Of a stretch of 64,000 nt of DNA, positions 27,171 to 36,294 are shown piece after piece (positions within the stretch are counted from its first letter, which is position 1; every line of letters starts with the position of its first letter). Source of the DNA: Anaerolineaceae bacterium (GTDB lineage Bacteria > Chloroflexota > Anaerolineae > Anaerolineales > Anaerolineaceae); the NCBI GenBank assembly GCA_016841525.1, contig JAENYZ010000003.1, positions 124,001 through 188,000 on the forward strand, in the 5' to 3' direction. Made by a program: the position numbers and the translations under genes. Under the pieces are notes generated by a model. The model was not told the DNA's origin. It saw only the letters and a list, made by a program, of their open reading frames with translations, and made no database searches.

Positions 27171-27290
27171 AAAAAAAGACCATCACGGATTAATGATCGC
27201 GAAGGTCTTCCGGAACATCAAGAGAGGCGCAAGCGTGACCTAACTTCTCATAAACTTCCTTTGCATAGGCACGTCACGCATACAACCCCC
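27171..27290 (-). promoter_or_regulatory. mgtE: Candidate riboswitch/attenuator leader of mgtE
   Basis: On the minus strand the leader has an inverted repeat GCGTGAC (27279-27273) / GTCACGC (27239-27233) enclosing 33 bases, then a terminator-like hairpin (27208-27178; AGACC...GGTCT plus ATCA/TGAT) followed by seven T residues (27177-27171). AGGTC at the foot of the first hairpin can pair with GACCT of the terminator, so two exclusive states are possible. The sequence does not match the conserved core of the M-box magnesium riboswitch that I know. Confidence 0.5.
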
Positions 27291-27450
27291 TGGACCTGGT
27301 CAACCTTCTTATTTCTATCACCAACAGGTTCATCATCATTCATTGCGTATTAAGTATACACAAAATTTTAAAAAAATCTCGAGCAATTTTCCGGGATGCG
27401 AATCAATAATTCAACCCGGTTTCAGTAGATCCCACCCTCACCTCAATCCT

Positions 27451-27773
27451 GGGACTGTCTCAAAAGTTTTGGATAGTTTTTTTGAATAGAAACTTATATT
27501 CAAACATTTCGATAATATCAGATATATTAATCATCCGGAGTGCGGGTTTCAACCCGCTTTGAGAACGCTATCCAGAATAATTTTGGCATAATAGTAATAT
27601 TGATATCATGAGAAAATTGCGGACTGACCCTCACACCCTTCGGGTTCAGGGCAGGGTCCGCACTCCGGTATTAGAAATCAATATTTATGATCAACTATAC
27701 AAGATTGATTTTTCAAAATGACTGAAGAAAAAATGAAATTTGCGTCAAAGGCTTACCTTTTTGGACACCCCCT
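27451..27773. mobile_element. MITE-like element with imperfect terminal inverted repeats
   Basis: Left end GGGACTGTCTCAAAAG (27451-27466) and right end, read inward, GGGGGTGTCCAAAAAG match at 11-12 of 16 positions. About 320 bp lie between, without a gene, containing a nested inverted pair CCGGAGTGCGG (27537) / CCGCACTCCGG (27657). The element interrupts a CCCACCCTCACCTCAATCCT repeat that is intact at 12160-12180. A target duplication was not clear. Confidence 0.45.
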
Positions 27774-27997
27774 GGAGGTATGGCACCTCTTATCATTTAT
27801 GGAATTAGAATGCTGTTACATTTGAGTTCTGGAAATGTATTAAAAACCCTTACCCTACCTATGGTCGAGGGTAAAAGCCTGCAAATAGCCTTAATGATTT
27901 TGGGAAATGGATGGATTTGGACTTATAAAACGCCGTTAAAAAACCTCTCCTTTTGACAAAGGGAGAAGGCAGGGTGAGATATTCCTTTAATGCTGGT

Positions 27998-28261
27998 TCA
28001 ATCGCGCGCTTTCTGACGTCTATAGAGCACAAATTCCATCCGTGCTAAAACAACCCCAATCAAGATGAGAAGCACCGGAAAGATCATATGCCAAGCAAGG
28101 ACCCAGTCGGTGAAAACTAGCAGGACAGCGCCCAAAGCAAAGGATAAGATCCCCACAATAATCACAAGCCGGTAGACCACCCCCAATATCCTCTGCCAGC
28201 GACTCATACCAGCATTATTAATCTCTGATGGCTGTTCCGTTTTTTGTTCTTGCTCATCCAT
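27998..28261 (-). CDS. Small two-helix membrane protein
   Basis: An 87-residue protein with a charged N-terminus (MDEQEQKTEQPSE), two membrane helices (VVYRLVIIVGILSFALGAVLLVF and MIFPVLLILIGVVLARM) and a basic end. Not assigned to a family. It stands between a repeat-rich gap and the oligopeptidase gene, with its own spacing of 76 bases to the latter's stop. Confidence 0.65.
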   Translation of the reverse strand: MDEQEQKTEQPSEINNAGMSRWQRILGVVYRLVIIVGILSFALGAVLLVFTDWVLAWHMIFPVLLILIGVVLARMEFVLYRRQKARD

Positions 28262-28337
28262 GTGCGATCATCTCCTGCACTGTCATTAACTGTATTATAA
28301 TCCCCTCTCATTTTCTCAATACCGATTAATGCAAATA

Positions 28338-30380
28338 TCAGACCATATTGGCTAAGGCAAAGGTCCACATATCAGAAAATTCTTCAATTAGCTTGGCTGT
28401 TGGCTTGCCAGCGCCGTGACCCGCCCTAGTCTCAATCCTGATCAGCACCGGTGCTTCGCCGCCCTGTGCAGCCTGCAAAGCCGCACCAAACTTGAAGCTG
28501 TGTGCCGGGAAAACACGGTCATCATGATCCCCGGTCATCACCATCGTCGGCGGATATGCAACGCCCGGCTTGATGTTGTGATAAGGAGAATAAGCCCTGA
28601 TATAGTCAAAATCCTCAGGATCATCCGGTGAGCCATAGTCCGGAACCCATGCCCAGCCGATTGTGAATTTGTGAAAGCGAAGCATATCCATCACACCCAC
28701 ATTGGGCAGGCAGACCCCAAACAGATCCGGGCGCTGCGTCAAACATGCCCCGACCAGCAAACCGCCGTTGCTGCGCCCGCCGATGACCAACTTTTCAGTG
28801 CGGGTGTAGCCCTGTTCGATCAAGTATTCTGCTGCCCCAATAAAATCATCAAAGACGTTTTGTTTGTTGTGCTTCATACCGCCTTCATGCCATTCGCGGC
28901 CGTACTCACCGCCCCCGCGCAGGTGTGCCTGTGCATAGATGCCGCCCATCTCCATCCACACCAGGTTGGGCACGCTGAAGGCAAGGGATATGGGGATATT
29001 AAACCCACCGTAACCATAAAGATATGTGGGGGTGCCGCCATCAATCTCAATATCCTTATGATGACTGATAAATAAGGGTACCCGGGTGCCGTCTTTGCTT
29101 TCGTAAAAGACCTGATCTGTTACATAATTTTGCGGGTCGAAGGATAAATCAGGCGCTTTAAATACCCTTGATTCCCGGGTGTCCAGGTCAAAATGATACA
29201 CCGTACCGGGGGTTGTGAAGCTTGAGAATTTATAAAAGGTCTCCGGGTCATCCGAACGACCGCTGAAGCCCATCACCATGCCCAAACCAGGCAGTGATAA
29301 TTCACCATCAGGCATGCCATCGGTTTTGAATATCCGCACCTGGTGCGCCGCGTGATGTAAATACGTACAGATAAAGCGCTCGCCGACATAATCCACATAT
29401 TCCAGCTTATCAGCATCTTCAGGCACAAGTTCTATCCAGGCACCAGGATCTGGGTCTGCAGTATCAATCAGTATCATCCGGTTTTGCGGGGCATCCTTAT
29501 CCGTTTTGAAATAAAAATTGGTGTCATCATTGCCAACAAGGACGTATTCGGCATCAAAATCTGGCAGCAGTTCCACCACCTCAGCCGACGGATCCGCCAG
29601 GTCAAGGTAAAATACGGCATTTTCTGAGGCGGTACCGTGCCAGACATAAATAATCAGGTAACGTCCATCTTCGGTGACCTGTCCATCGAAACCCCATTCT
29701 TTTTGATCTGGCCGCTCATAGATCAATTGGTCTTCAGACTGGGTGGTGCCCATTTTGTGATAATATAGTTTATGAAAATAATTTGCCTGCTTAAGAGCGT
29801 CACCTTCCGGGGCATCATAGCGGCTGTAATAAAAACCCTCGTTCGCCTTATCCCAGCTGGCACCAGAAAATTTAACCCACTCGATGGTATCTTCCAAATC
29901 CACCCCATCATCCACCCGCCGGATACGCCAGGTCTGCCAGTCTGAGCCGGCATCCGAAATGCCATAAGCCAGGCAGCGCCCATTATGGCTGAGTGCAGCG
30001 CCGCTCAGGGCAACCGTGCCGTCATCAGACAGGGTATTGGGGTCGATCAATACGATCGGTTCACCTTCCAGGTCTTCCATCCAGTAAAGCACATCCTGGT
30101 TTTGCAGTCCGTCGTTGAAGAAATAAAAGTAACGCCCATGCCGTTTAAAAGGCGGCGACATTTTCTCATAATTCCACAACTCGGTCATGCGTTCCCGGAT
30201 ATTTTTCCGCAAGGGGAAACGCTCAAGAAAATCGAAGGTCAGCGCATTCTCAGCATCGATCCATGCCCGCAGTTCTTCGCTTTCCAGGTTTTCCATCCAA
30301 CGATAGGGATCAGCGATCTTGTGACCGTGAATTTCTTCAAAAAAATCGGACTTTTTTGTTTCAGGAACCTTAATGGGCAT
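28338..30380 (-). CDS. Prolyl oligopeptidase family serine peptidase (S9A)
   Basis: A 680-residue cytoplasmic peptidase that cuts short peptides after proline. The N-terminal seven-bladed propeller (about 70-410) starts after the typical DPYRWMENLES motif. The C-terminal hydrolase domain carries GGRSNGGLLVGA (nucleophile Ser), GDHDDRVFP (Asp) and RAGHGAGKP (His). Length and motifs are normal for the family. A 9-base gap separates it from the exonuclease gene upstream, so the two may be cotranscribed. Confidence 0.94.
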   Translation of the reverse strand: MPIKVPETKKSDFFEEIHGHKIADPYRWMENLESEELRAWIDAENALTFDFLERFPLRKNIRERMTELWNYEKMSPPFKRHGRYFYFFNDGLQNQDVLYWMEDLEGEPIVLIDPNTLSDDGTVALSGAALSHNGRCLAYGISDAGSDWQTWRIRRVDDGVDLEDTIEWVKFSGASWDKANEGFYYSRYDAPEGDALKQANYFHKLYYHKMGTTQSEDQLIYERPDQKEWGFDGQVTEDGRYLIIYVWHGTASENAVFYLDLADPSAEVVELLPDFDAEYVLVGNDDTNFYFKTDKDAPQNRMILIDTADPDPGAWIELVPEDADKLEYVDYVGERFICTYLHHAAHQVRIFKTDGMPDGELSLPGLGMVMGFSGRSDDPETFYKFSSFTTPGTVYHFDLDTRESRVFKAPDLSFDPQNYVTDQVFYESKDGTRVPLFISHHKDIEIDGGTPTYLYGYGGFNIPISLAFSVPNLVWMEMGGIYAQAHLRGGGEYGREWHEGGMKHNKQNVFDDFIGAAEYLIEQGYTRTEKLVIGGRSNGGLLVGACLTQRPDLFGVCLPNVGVMDMLRFHKFTIGWAWVPDYGSPDDPEDFDYIRAYSPYHNIKPGVAYPPTMVMTGDHDDRVFPAHSFKFGAALQAAQGGEAPVLIRIETRAGHGAGKPTAKLIEEFSDMWTFALANMV

Positions 30381-30389
30381 GTTTCTCTC

Positions 30390-30962
30390 CTAAGCTGAAT
30401 AATCAGCCATATATTTAAATAAGGCTGCGGTCAACATGGCATCGTCCACTGCACGGTGGGTGTTCGGAAGGGGGATGCCGCATGCTGCCCCGGCAGACTC
30501 TAATTTGTGAAATCGGAATCCCCGCCCGCGCCTGCTGGGTTCGCCGTAAAAAGCAGCGTAGAGTTTCATCACACAGAAGAACCGCTTGTCGTTAAGCGTC
30601 CAATCTAACCAGTAGCGCTCGTGGGTTTGCTTCATCATGCGCAGATCAAAATCAGCGTTGTACATACCGACAAATCGCCCTTCCAGCACGCTTTGCAAAT
30701 TCGGCCATTCATCCTTCCACGATGGGGCACTTGCCACCATCCCCTCGGTAATGTGATGGACATCCATCGCACTTTTGGGAATGGAGATCGTCGGTTTGAA
30801 CAGGGATTGATAGAGGGTCTCACCCTGTGCGTTAACCACCCCGATTTCAATCACCACGTCTTCCGGTGAAAAACCTGTGGTTTCGGTATCAATGAATACT
30901 GGCTCGTGTGCCAGGATTTGGCGGGCACGCTCGATCACTTTTTGGTTAGCAACAGGAAACAT
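30390..30962 (-). CDS. DEDDh 3'-5' exonuclease (DnaQ/PolC-epsilon-like)
   Basis: A 190-residue stand-alone exonuclease. Exo I is FIDTETTGFSPED (Asp, Glu), Exo II VGMYNADFDLRMM (Asp), and Exo III NTHRAVDDAMLTA (His, Asp), the complete DEDDh set. It is shorter than the polymerase III epsilon subunit and lacks a polymerase-binding tail, so it may be a repair or RNA-processing nuclease. Start is ATG at 30962. Confidence 0.88.
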   Translation of the reverse strand: MFPVANQKVIERARQILAHEPVFIDTETTGFSPEDVVIEIGVVNAQGETLYQSLFKPTISIPKSAMDVHHITEGMVASAPSWKDEWPNLQSVLEGRFVGMYNADFDLRMMKQTHERYWLDWTLNDKRFFCVMKLYAAFYGEPSRRGRGFRFHKLESAGAACGIPLPNTHRAVDDAMLTAALFKYMADYSA

Positions 30963-31038
30963 AAAACCTCAGTTCAATTCAATTTTAACATTAGGAAGTT
31001 TACCATATTCATCTTTTATATTACATGCCGGGAGAAGC

Positions 31039-31653
31039 TTATATGATTGCCAGCCCCTGCAAGCCCTGGTAAATTGCAAAGCCTGCCAGCACAAGGGCGG
31101 ATACCAGCAGTAAAGCTTTTCTTACCTGCTCGCCCAACTGCCGCATGCTGGAAAACAATAAGATCAGCGCTATATTGCTGATGATGAACACGCTGTAGAA
31201 ACTCCCGATATATGCCAAGCCCCACCAGTGTGAAATATCCCATGCCTGGATCAGGTTCGGCCCGTTGATCAGGCTCCAGAAAAGCCAGGGTCCGGGTCCC
31301 AACAGGTTCATGATCGTTGCTTTTACGAGGGTGCCGATTGAATTTGTGTCATCAGCTTCCTGTACACTTTGATAATTTTTGAATGATTTATAGGAATCCC
31401 ATGCCAGGTACAGGAGAAATCCTGCGCCAGCCACCTGCAGGATCTGTAAGAAAATACCTGGCAAATTATTAAGCACCAGGAATACGATCAGAATGACAGG
31501 GATATCGCTGACAAGGGGTGCAAATGCCGCCGGCAGCGCTTTTTTCCAGCCGCCTTTGATGGCGTAGGATAAGAAGACAGCCTGCAGCGGTCCGGGGGTG
31601 ATGCCGGCTGAAAAGCCAATGGCAGCCGCTTTGATGATGAATGAGAAAAGCAT
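31039..31653 (-). CDS. LysE-family amino-acid exporter
   Basis: A 204-residue membrane protein with about six helices and the family's N-terminal motif GFSAGITPGPLQ. LysE/RhtB proteins export amino acids or related metabolites; the substrate is unknown. The frame runs 42 codons farther upstream through R2 and R5 repeats, which are not coding; the ATG at 31653 directly before the first helix is the real start. Confidence 0.85.
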   Translation of the reverse strand: MLFSFIIKAAAIGFSAGITPGPLQAVFLSYAIKGGWKKALPAAFAPLVSDIPVILIVFLVLNNLPGIFLQILQVAGAGFLLYLAWDSYKSFKNYQSVQEADDTNSIGTLVKATIMNLLGPGPWLFWSLINGPNLIQAWDISHWWGLAYIGSFYSVFIISNIALILLFSSMRQLGEQVRKALLLVSALVLAGFAIYQGLQGLAII

Positions 31654-31671
31654 AGGGGTAATTATACGATA

Positions 31672-31925
31672 TAGCTTGCAGTTTGCAGTTGGTGGCTGGT
31701 AGTTTGTAGATTTTACAACGCTGAAAAGCGAAAAAATAATCGTACTTCGTAGGTCACGTATGGTCGCCGGGGCGACCATACGTGACAGTTTTATTACACA
31801 TGGAGATTGCTTCTCTTTTTAGCCGGCAGCTCCTGCTGCCTGGCACGGCGATGATGCACCCCGACGGTGCTCATCTTGTTGCAATGACATAAGCAGATTA
31901 TCACCGCACCGCTGCGCGGCTTGTT
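31672..31925. repeat. Composite repeat region
   Basis: An R2 tract (31672-31712), a perfect R5 hairpin GTCACGTATGGTCGCC / GGCGACCATACGTGAC (31754-31787), then GGCAGCTCCTGCTGCC (about 31823-31838) and a CGATGATGCACC...GGTGCTCATC block shared with 9480-9560 and 13860-13900. Confidence 0.8.
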
Positions 31926-31941
31926 GCCGTGAAAGAATTTT

Positions 31942-34497
31942 TTACTGCTGCAAAGCCTCCAGCCAACGGGCGGCGATCTTGCGGTTGCGCGCTTCCAAAA
32001 TGCCCATCGACCGCACCAATTTTGCTGTCACTTCCGCAATCTCCCAGCCGCGATCCTTAATCGTCTCAAGCACCGCCTTCAGGGTCTTCTGTGTAAAGCG
32101 TGTTTGAGAGAGCATATCCACCAAACGCCAGACGCTGTATGCCTTGCGAATTTCGTCAATCGTCAAATCCTCAAGCACACCTAAAGTTTCCTGCATGATC
32201 ACCTTGCCCTGCTGGGGATCCTTGCTCTCCACATAAACACGGTTTATTGGTTCCGTCCCCGAGGCACGCACCCGCAATTGATAGCGCTCATCACCATACT
32301 CATCACGCAGCAGCATCTCTGCCACGTCATAACGGATTCCGCCCAAAAATGCGAGTTCCATCCCTGCCACCCGCGGATCCGCTTCGTTTTGGGGCAAATC
32401 CAGGTAATAATTGATGAATGCTTCCTTTGCCTCCAGGGGTGCATCCACATCCGTTCGGCCGGTGTTCGACGTCTCATCATCGGGCGAACTGCCAAAGGAC
32501 TCCCATAAGCCATCCATCCTGACAGTATCTTCCCAAATCTCTGCAATGGTCCTAAGGGGGTTTTCTTCCCGGGTGCCAAAATATGCCAGCATATCCATCA
32601 CCAGCAGGTTTGCCCAGGGACCATCCTTATCGGTGACGTGACCGCGCGTGGTCAGCCCGGAGGATTCTTCTCCACCGATCAATATCCGATCGCGCCAGTC
32701 TTCGGGTAAAGACTTTTCACCTTGATAGGCACGGTTCACGCGGCGGATCTCTTCAATATATTTAATACCAACCGGCACAAGAAAAGCGTGCTCCAATACT
32801 CGGTCTTCCCGACTGCCAATCCGGATCTTATAAAAGGGGTGGCTGACATATGCCGGCAATGCGCCTTCTGCCGGTTCATTTTCATCATTGTTCGGGATCA
32901 TCCCTGCCAAGACCTCAATTAATGGTGACCCTGTTTGCGTGGCAATCACACGCCCAGACAAACCACGTTCCACACCGAGGTAACGCACCAGCATCGGCAA
33001 AATTTGGTTGGGGCGGAAGTAAACACCGCCCTTATCCACAACCCCAAAGCGATCAGCATCCGTATCCATCCCCAACCCTAAATGCGCCCCAGTTTCAGCA
33101 ACCTTCTCCTTGAGGGGGTTGATAAAGGGCTCTTCAGGGTTCGCATACGCCAGACCGGTCAATTCCGGGTCTCTTTGGGCATGAATGACGGTGTAGCGCA
33201 CACCCGCTTCACCAGCCAGGCGGGTCATGTACCCCCTTCCAGAACCGTGAAACTCATCAATAACCAGCATCTTATCGCTGAAAAAATCACGAATACGGTC
33301 AAAATCAACAGGGATGCGAGCATTCCCGTTGCCGTTATCCTTTATCCAATTGACATAATCATCCAATGGGTCAAAGCCCTTCAAACGCCCGCTCAAGCGC
33401 GCTTCTTCCACATCCGTTGTTCGCGCCCCTGCATCCACCAATTGGAGCTCATTGATATGAAAGGCAAGAAAATCGGTGACATTTGAGGGCGCAGGATAGC
33501 CCAAACGAGGGTTGAATTTTATGCCCTGCCATTCCGGGGGGTTGTGGCTGGCAGTACAGATCAGCAATCCGGCGACATCTTCAGCGGGTAAATAATCCGT
33601 CAGGTAATAGACCAAAGCAGGTGTGGGGGTGTCCCGGTTGGCAAACTCAACCTCAAAGCCGTTCGCAAGGCAGACCGATGCCGTCCATTCAGCGACCCTG
33701 TCCGCATTGCGGCGAGTATCATATCCCACCACAATCTTTTTACCCGAGAGATTTTCAGCGCCGACAAAATCCGGAACATCGATATCATTCAAGAAGTCAC
33801 AAACCGCCTGGACAACCTGCTTCGCACGCTGCTCAGTAAAATCCGCTGCCCACCGACCTCGCACGCCGCTGGTGCCAAATCGCAGATATTTCCGATCATA
33901 AATGGCTCGCAGCAAACCCGGTTTTTGATCATCACCAACCAGCAGCGGGTCCGCTGTTCGCAGCCTGAAGCCGTAAAGACGTTCATAAATATTCGCAATT
34001 TGCACAACTCTGAAGGGCATCCAGCGATCTGGATCTTTTTGATAATCCATGCTGTCCAGCAGGGGCAGGATTTCATGGTTGACAGCATCTCGTAAACTGT
34101 CAAAGACTGTCGCTTTCAGGTATTTTTTAGCCAGGTCAATGGCTTTTGCGCGCAGTGCACCGGTTTGGGGAATGTATTCTTCTACTATGATTCTGCGCCG
34201 TTCACGCCCTGCATCATCCTTTGGCTTAAACTGCTCGAGTCGGTATTGGGTCCCGACAGCAATCAGGGTCAGCAAGATGCTGAACGCTCGCGAGGAATCT
34301 CCGTGATCCTGTGCAATTTTCGTCTGGTTTAAAATCAATTTTCGGTCCAGGACATCCAAAAATTGGTCCATTGCCCGGATCGCAGTCTGCCATGCTTCAG
34401 CATCCTCCGCTGTCATTAAATCCCTGTTCAAGGCATTGAATGCCATACCAAATTGGGATACTTCAAGCTCTTCAAATTCAAAACCATGTTTACTCAT
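31942..34497 (-). CDS. Large alpha-D-phosphohexomutase (phosphogluco/mannomutase family)
   Basis: An 851-residue member, far longer than the usual 450-600. About 200 extra N-terminal residues, mostly helical, precede the mutase core, which begins RFGTSGVRGRWAADF. The core has the phosphoserine loop ICTASHNPPEW, the metal loop DTDADRFGVVD, the sugar-specificity loop GGEESSGLTTRGH and the phosphate-binding RASGTEPINRVYVE. About 95 further residues follow. The specificity loop GGEESSG is as in phosphoglucomutases. It lies upstream of, and reads toward, the repeat region; glmM sits just 86 bases upstream on the same strand. Confidence 0.9.
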   Translation of the reverse strand: MSKHGFEFEELEVSQFGMAFNALNRDLMTAEDAEAWQTAIRAMDQFLDVLDRKLILNQTKIAQDHGDSSRAFSILLTLIAVGTQYRLEQFKPKDDAGRERRRIIVEEYIPQTGALRAKAIDLAKKYLKATVFDSLRDAVNHEILPLLDSMDYQKDPDRWMPFRVVQIANIYERLYGFRLRTADPLLVGDDQKPGLLRAIYDRKYLRFGTSGVRGRWAADFTEQRAKQVVQAVCDFLNDIDVPDFVGAENLSGKKIVVGYDTRRNADRVAEWTASVCLANGFEVEFANRDTPTPALVYYLTDYLPAEDVAGLLICTASHNPPEWQGIKFNPRLGYPAPSNVTDFLAFHINELQLVDAGARTTDVEEARLSGRLKGFDPLDDYVNWIKDNGNGNARIPVDFDRIRDFFSDKMLVIDEFHGSGRGYMTRLAGEAGVRYTVIHAQRDPELTGLAYANPEEPFINPLKEKVAETGAHLGLGMDTDADRFGVVDKGGVYFRPNQILPMLVRYLGVERGLSGRVIATQTGSPLIEVLAGMIPNNDENEPAEGALPAYVSHPFYKIRIGSREDRVLEHAFLVPVGIKYIEEIRRVNRAYQGEKSLPEDWRDRILIGGEESSGLTTRGHVTDKDGPWANLLVMDMLAYFGTREENPLRTIAEIWEDTVRMDGLWESFGSSPDDETSNTGRTDVDAPLEAKEAFINYYLDLPQNEADPRVAGMELAFLGGIRYDVAEMLLRDEYGDERYQLRVRASGTEPINRVYVESKDPQQGKVIMQETLGVLEDLTIDEIRKAYSVWRLVDMLSQTRFTQKTLKAVLETIKDRGWEIAEVTAKLVRSMGILEARNRKIAARWLEALQQ

Positions 34498-34583
34498 GCA
34501 CTACTCCCAAATATTGTCTTTGACTTCGTTTTTTATTCGCTCAGCCTTAGCTTACCCAATAATCTCAAATTTCAACATTAATT

Positions 34584-36059
34584 TTATCGCTCAACGAGGC
34601 CGCCGCGGGTGACGTTGAGGACCTCAAGGAATGCACCTTCAGGCGTGTTTGTTGCCTTCTGCACAGTTTCACAGAGTTCAAAAGCGCTGGCAGCCAGATC
34701 CTCTTCTGTATGGCGGTTGTCCGCTTCCAGCATAAGGCGCACCTTGGGTTCCGTCCCGGAATAACGCAAATTCATGCGGGTGAGACCCGGTAATTGCCCT
34801 TTAATCGCCGCTTCTAAAGCAACAACGTCGTTCAGCTTATCCAGGTCAATTTTCTCGGCAACGACTGCAGAGGCGATCACCTGGGGATATTTATTGATGC
34901 TCTCTGCTAAATCCGCCAATTTTTCTTTGCCGCTTGCCAAAAAAGCTCGAATTAAATAGATTGCCGACCGTATCCCATCCCCCGTTGCATGGTTTTCATC
35001 CATCAATATAATGTGACCGGATTGTTCACCGCCCAGTCCAATTTGATCGGGTTTATGATCCTTGGTCATTAAATTCCTTAATTCCCCCATGATATACTTG
35101 TCGCCAACGGGGGTTTCAATAAAGTTCAGGGCGCGATCCTTAAAATAATTAACCAGCGCACCATTGCGCATGGTCGTGCTGACCACGGTCCTGGCCAGCA
35201 ATCGATCCTGCGACATCAGATAATCCGCTAAAATCGCCAGCATGTGATCGCCGTCCACAAGGTCCCCTGCCTCGTCGACGAAAATAACCCTGTCTGCATC
35301 GCCATCAAACACCACGCCAAAATTCGCACCATATTTCTGAATCAGATCGCTTAAATCCGCTGGCTGACGGCGAACATGTTCGGAACCTGAGCTCACATTG
35401 ATATTGCTCCCGGTTGGCGAGGCATGGATGACGATCACCTCTGCACCTAAACGAGAAAACACTTCCGGAGCATACCAGGACGCAGCGCCATTGGAACAAT
35501 CCAGGACCAGTTTTATACCATCCAACAAACCAACAGGGTGTTCATCCACAAGGTGATCGGCATAAAGCTCTCGCATATCCCTGCCATCAATCCGCCTCCC
35601 AAACTGCGATTCAACCGCAGCTTCTAAATCGATTGGGGCGTCTAAAAGTGCCTCGATTTCAAGCTCAATTTCCCGGTCCAATTTTAGGGCTTCAGCATCA
35701 AAAAACTTGATGCCATTCTCGCCGATCGGGTTATGAGAAGCAGAGATGACGACCCCTGCTTCAGCTTTCATCTTCTTAACCATAAAAGCAACACCTGGCG
35801 TTGTGATCACCCCCAGGTCAACCACGGTCGCACCGCTTGAAAGCAGCCCGGTCGTCAGGGCACTCTGCAGCATTTCTCCCGATTGACGTGTATCCCGCCC
35901 AATGACAAAGGTCGGGTGCGATGCACGACGAGAAAGAACCATGCCGGCGGCATAACCCAGGCGGGTGATGAAATCCGGCGTCAGTGGATGACGACCAACA
36001 TGGCCGCGAAGGCCATCTGTTCCAAAATATTTTCGTTTCTTTTGATTTGAGATGGTCAA
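34584..36059 (-). CDS. glmM: Phosphoglucosamine mutase
   Basis: A 491-residue enzyme converting glucosamine-6-phosphate to glucosamine-1-phosphate for UDP-GlcNAc and cell-wall synthesis. Motifs: YFGTDGLRGHVG at the N-terminus, the phosphoserine loop VISASHNPIGENGIKFF, the metal loop DGDADRVIFVD, the sugar loop GGEQSGHIIL and RYSGTEPKVRLM. GEQSGH is the GlmM-type specificity loop. Start codons are TTG; the one at 36059 is seven bases after AAGGAG and was preferred over 36065. A copy of the R3 repeat lies 37 bases upstream. Confidence 0.93.
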   Translation of the reverse strand: MTISNQKKRKYFGTDGLRGHVGRHPLTPDFITRLGYAAGMVLSRRASHPTFVIGRDTRQSGEMLQSALTTGLLSSGATVVDLGVITTPGVAFMVKKMKAEAGVVISASHNPIGENGIKFFDAEALKLDREIELEIEALLDAPIDLEAAVESQFGRRIDGRDMRELYADHLVDEHPVGLLDGIKLVLDCSNGAASWYAPEVFSRLGAEVIVIHASPTGSNINVSSGSEHVRRQPADLSDLIQKYGANFGVVFDGDADRVIFVDEAGDLVDGDHMLAILADYLMSQDRLLARTVVSTTMRNGALVNYFKDRALNFIETPVGDKYIMGELRNLMTKDHKPDQIGLGGEQSGHIILMDENHATGDGIRSAIYLIRAFLASGKEKLADLAESINKYPQVIASAVVAEKIDLDKLNDVVALEAAIKGQLPGLTRMNLRYSGTEPKVRLMLEADNRHTEEDLAASAFELCETVQKATNTPEGAFLEVLNVTRGGLVER

Positions 36060-36095
36060 CTTCAATCTCCTTAAATTTTCTAAGCTTCTAAAATT

Positions 36096-36236
36096 AGTAA
36101 AAAAACAAAACCTTGAAAATTTCTATCCCCGCCGCAAGAGGACGGGGCATTACAAAATTTTCTCTTTCGGATCAGGTTTTGCCTTATTCATGGAACCCAC
36201 ACAGCAAGCTGCGGGGTATTCTGCTCCGCTGAATAA
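36096..36236 (+). repeat. Structured repeat R3, copy 2
   Basis: A 141-bp copy with about ten differences from copies 1 and 3. One change (GAGG for GCGG) weakens the central hairpin and another (CCGCTGAATA for CCGCAGAATA) weakens the last one; the outer AAAACC/GGTTTT and AAAATTT/AAATTTT arms are kept. It lies between glmM and the EEP gene, opposite to the direction of both genes. Confidence 0.9.
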
Positions 36237-36294
36237 ACGCTGTCAACAGGGTAAGGGATCAAATCCGGACAGCGCTGCGCATACCTACCTGTAA

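Noticed and set aside
27171-27360. M-box magnesium riboswitch before mgtE.
   Set aside because: The conserved GTTAGGTGAGGCTCC and GCCAATGGG parts are not present in recognisable form; reported only as an unclassified leader.
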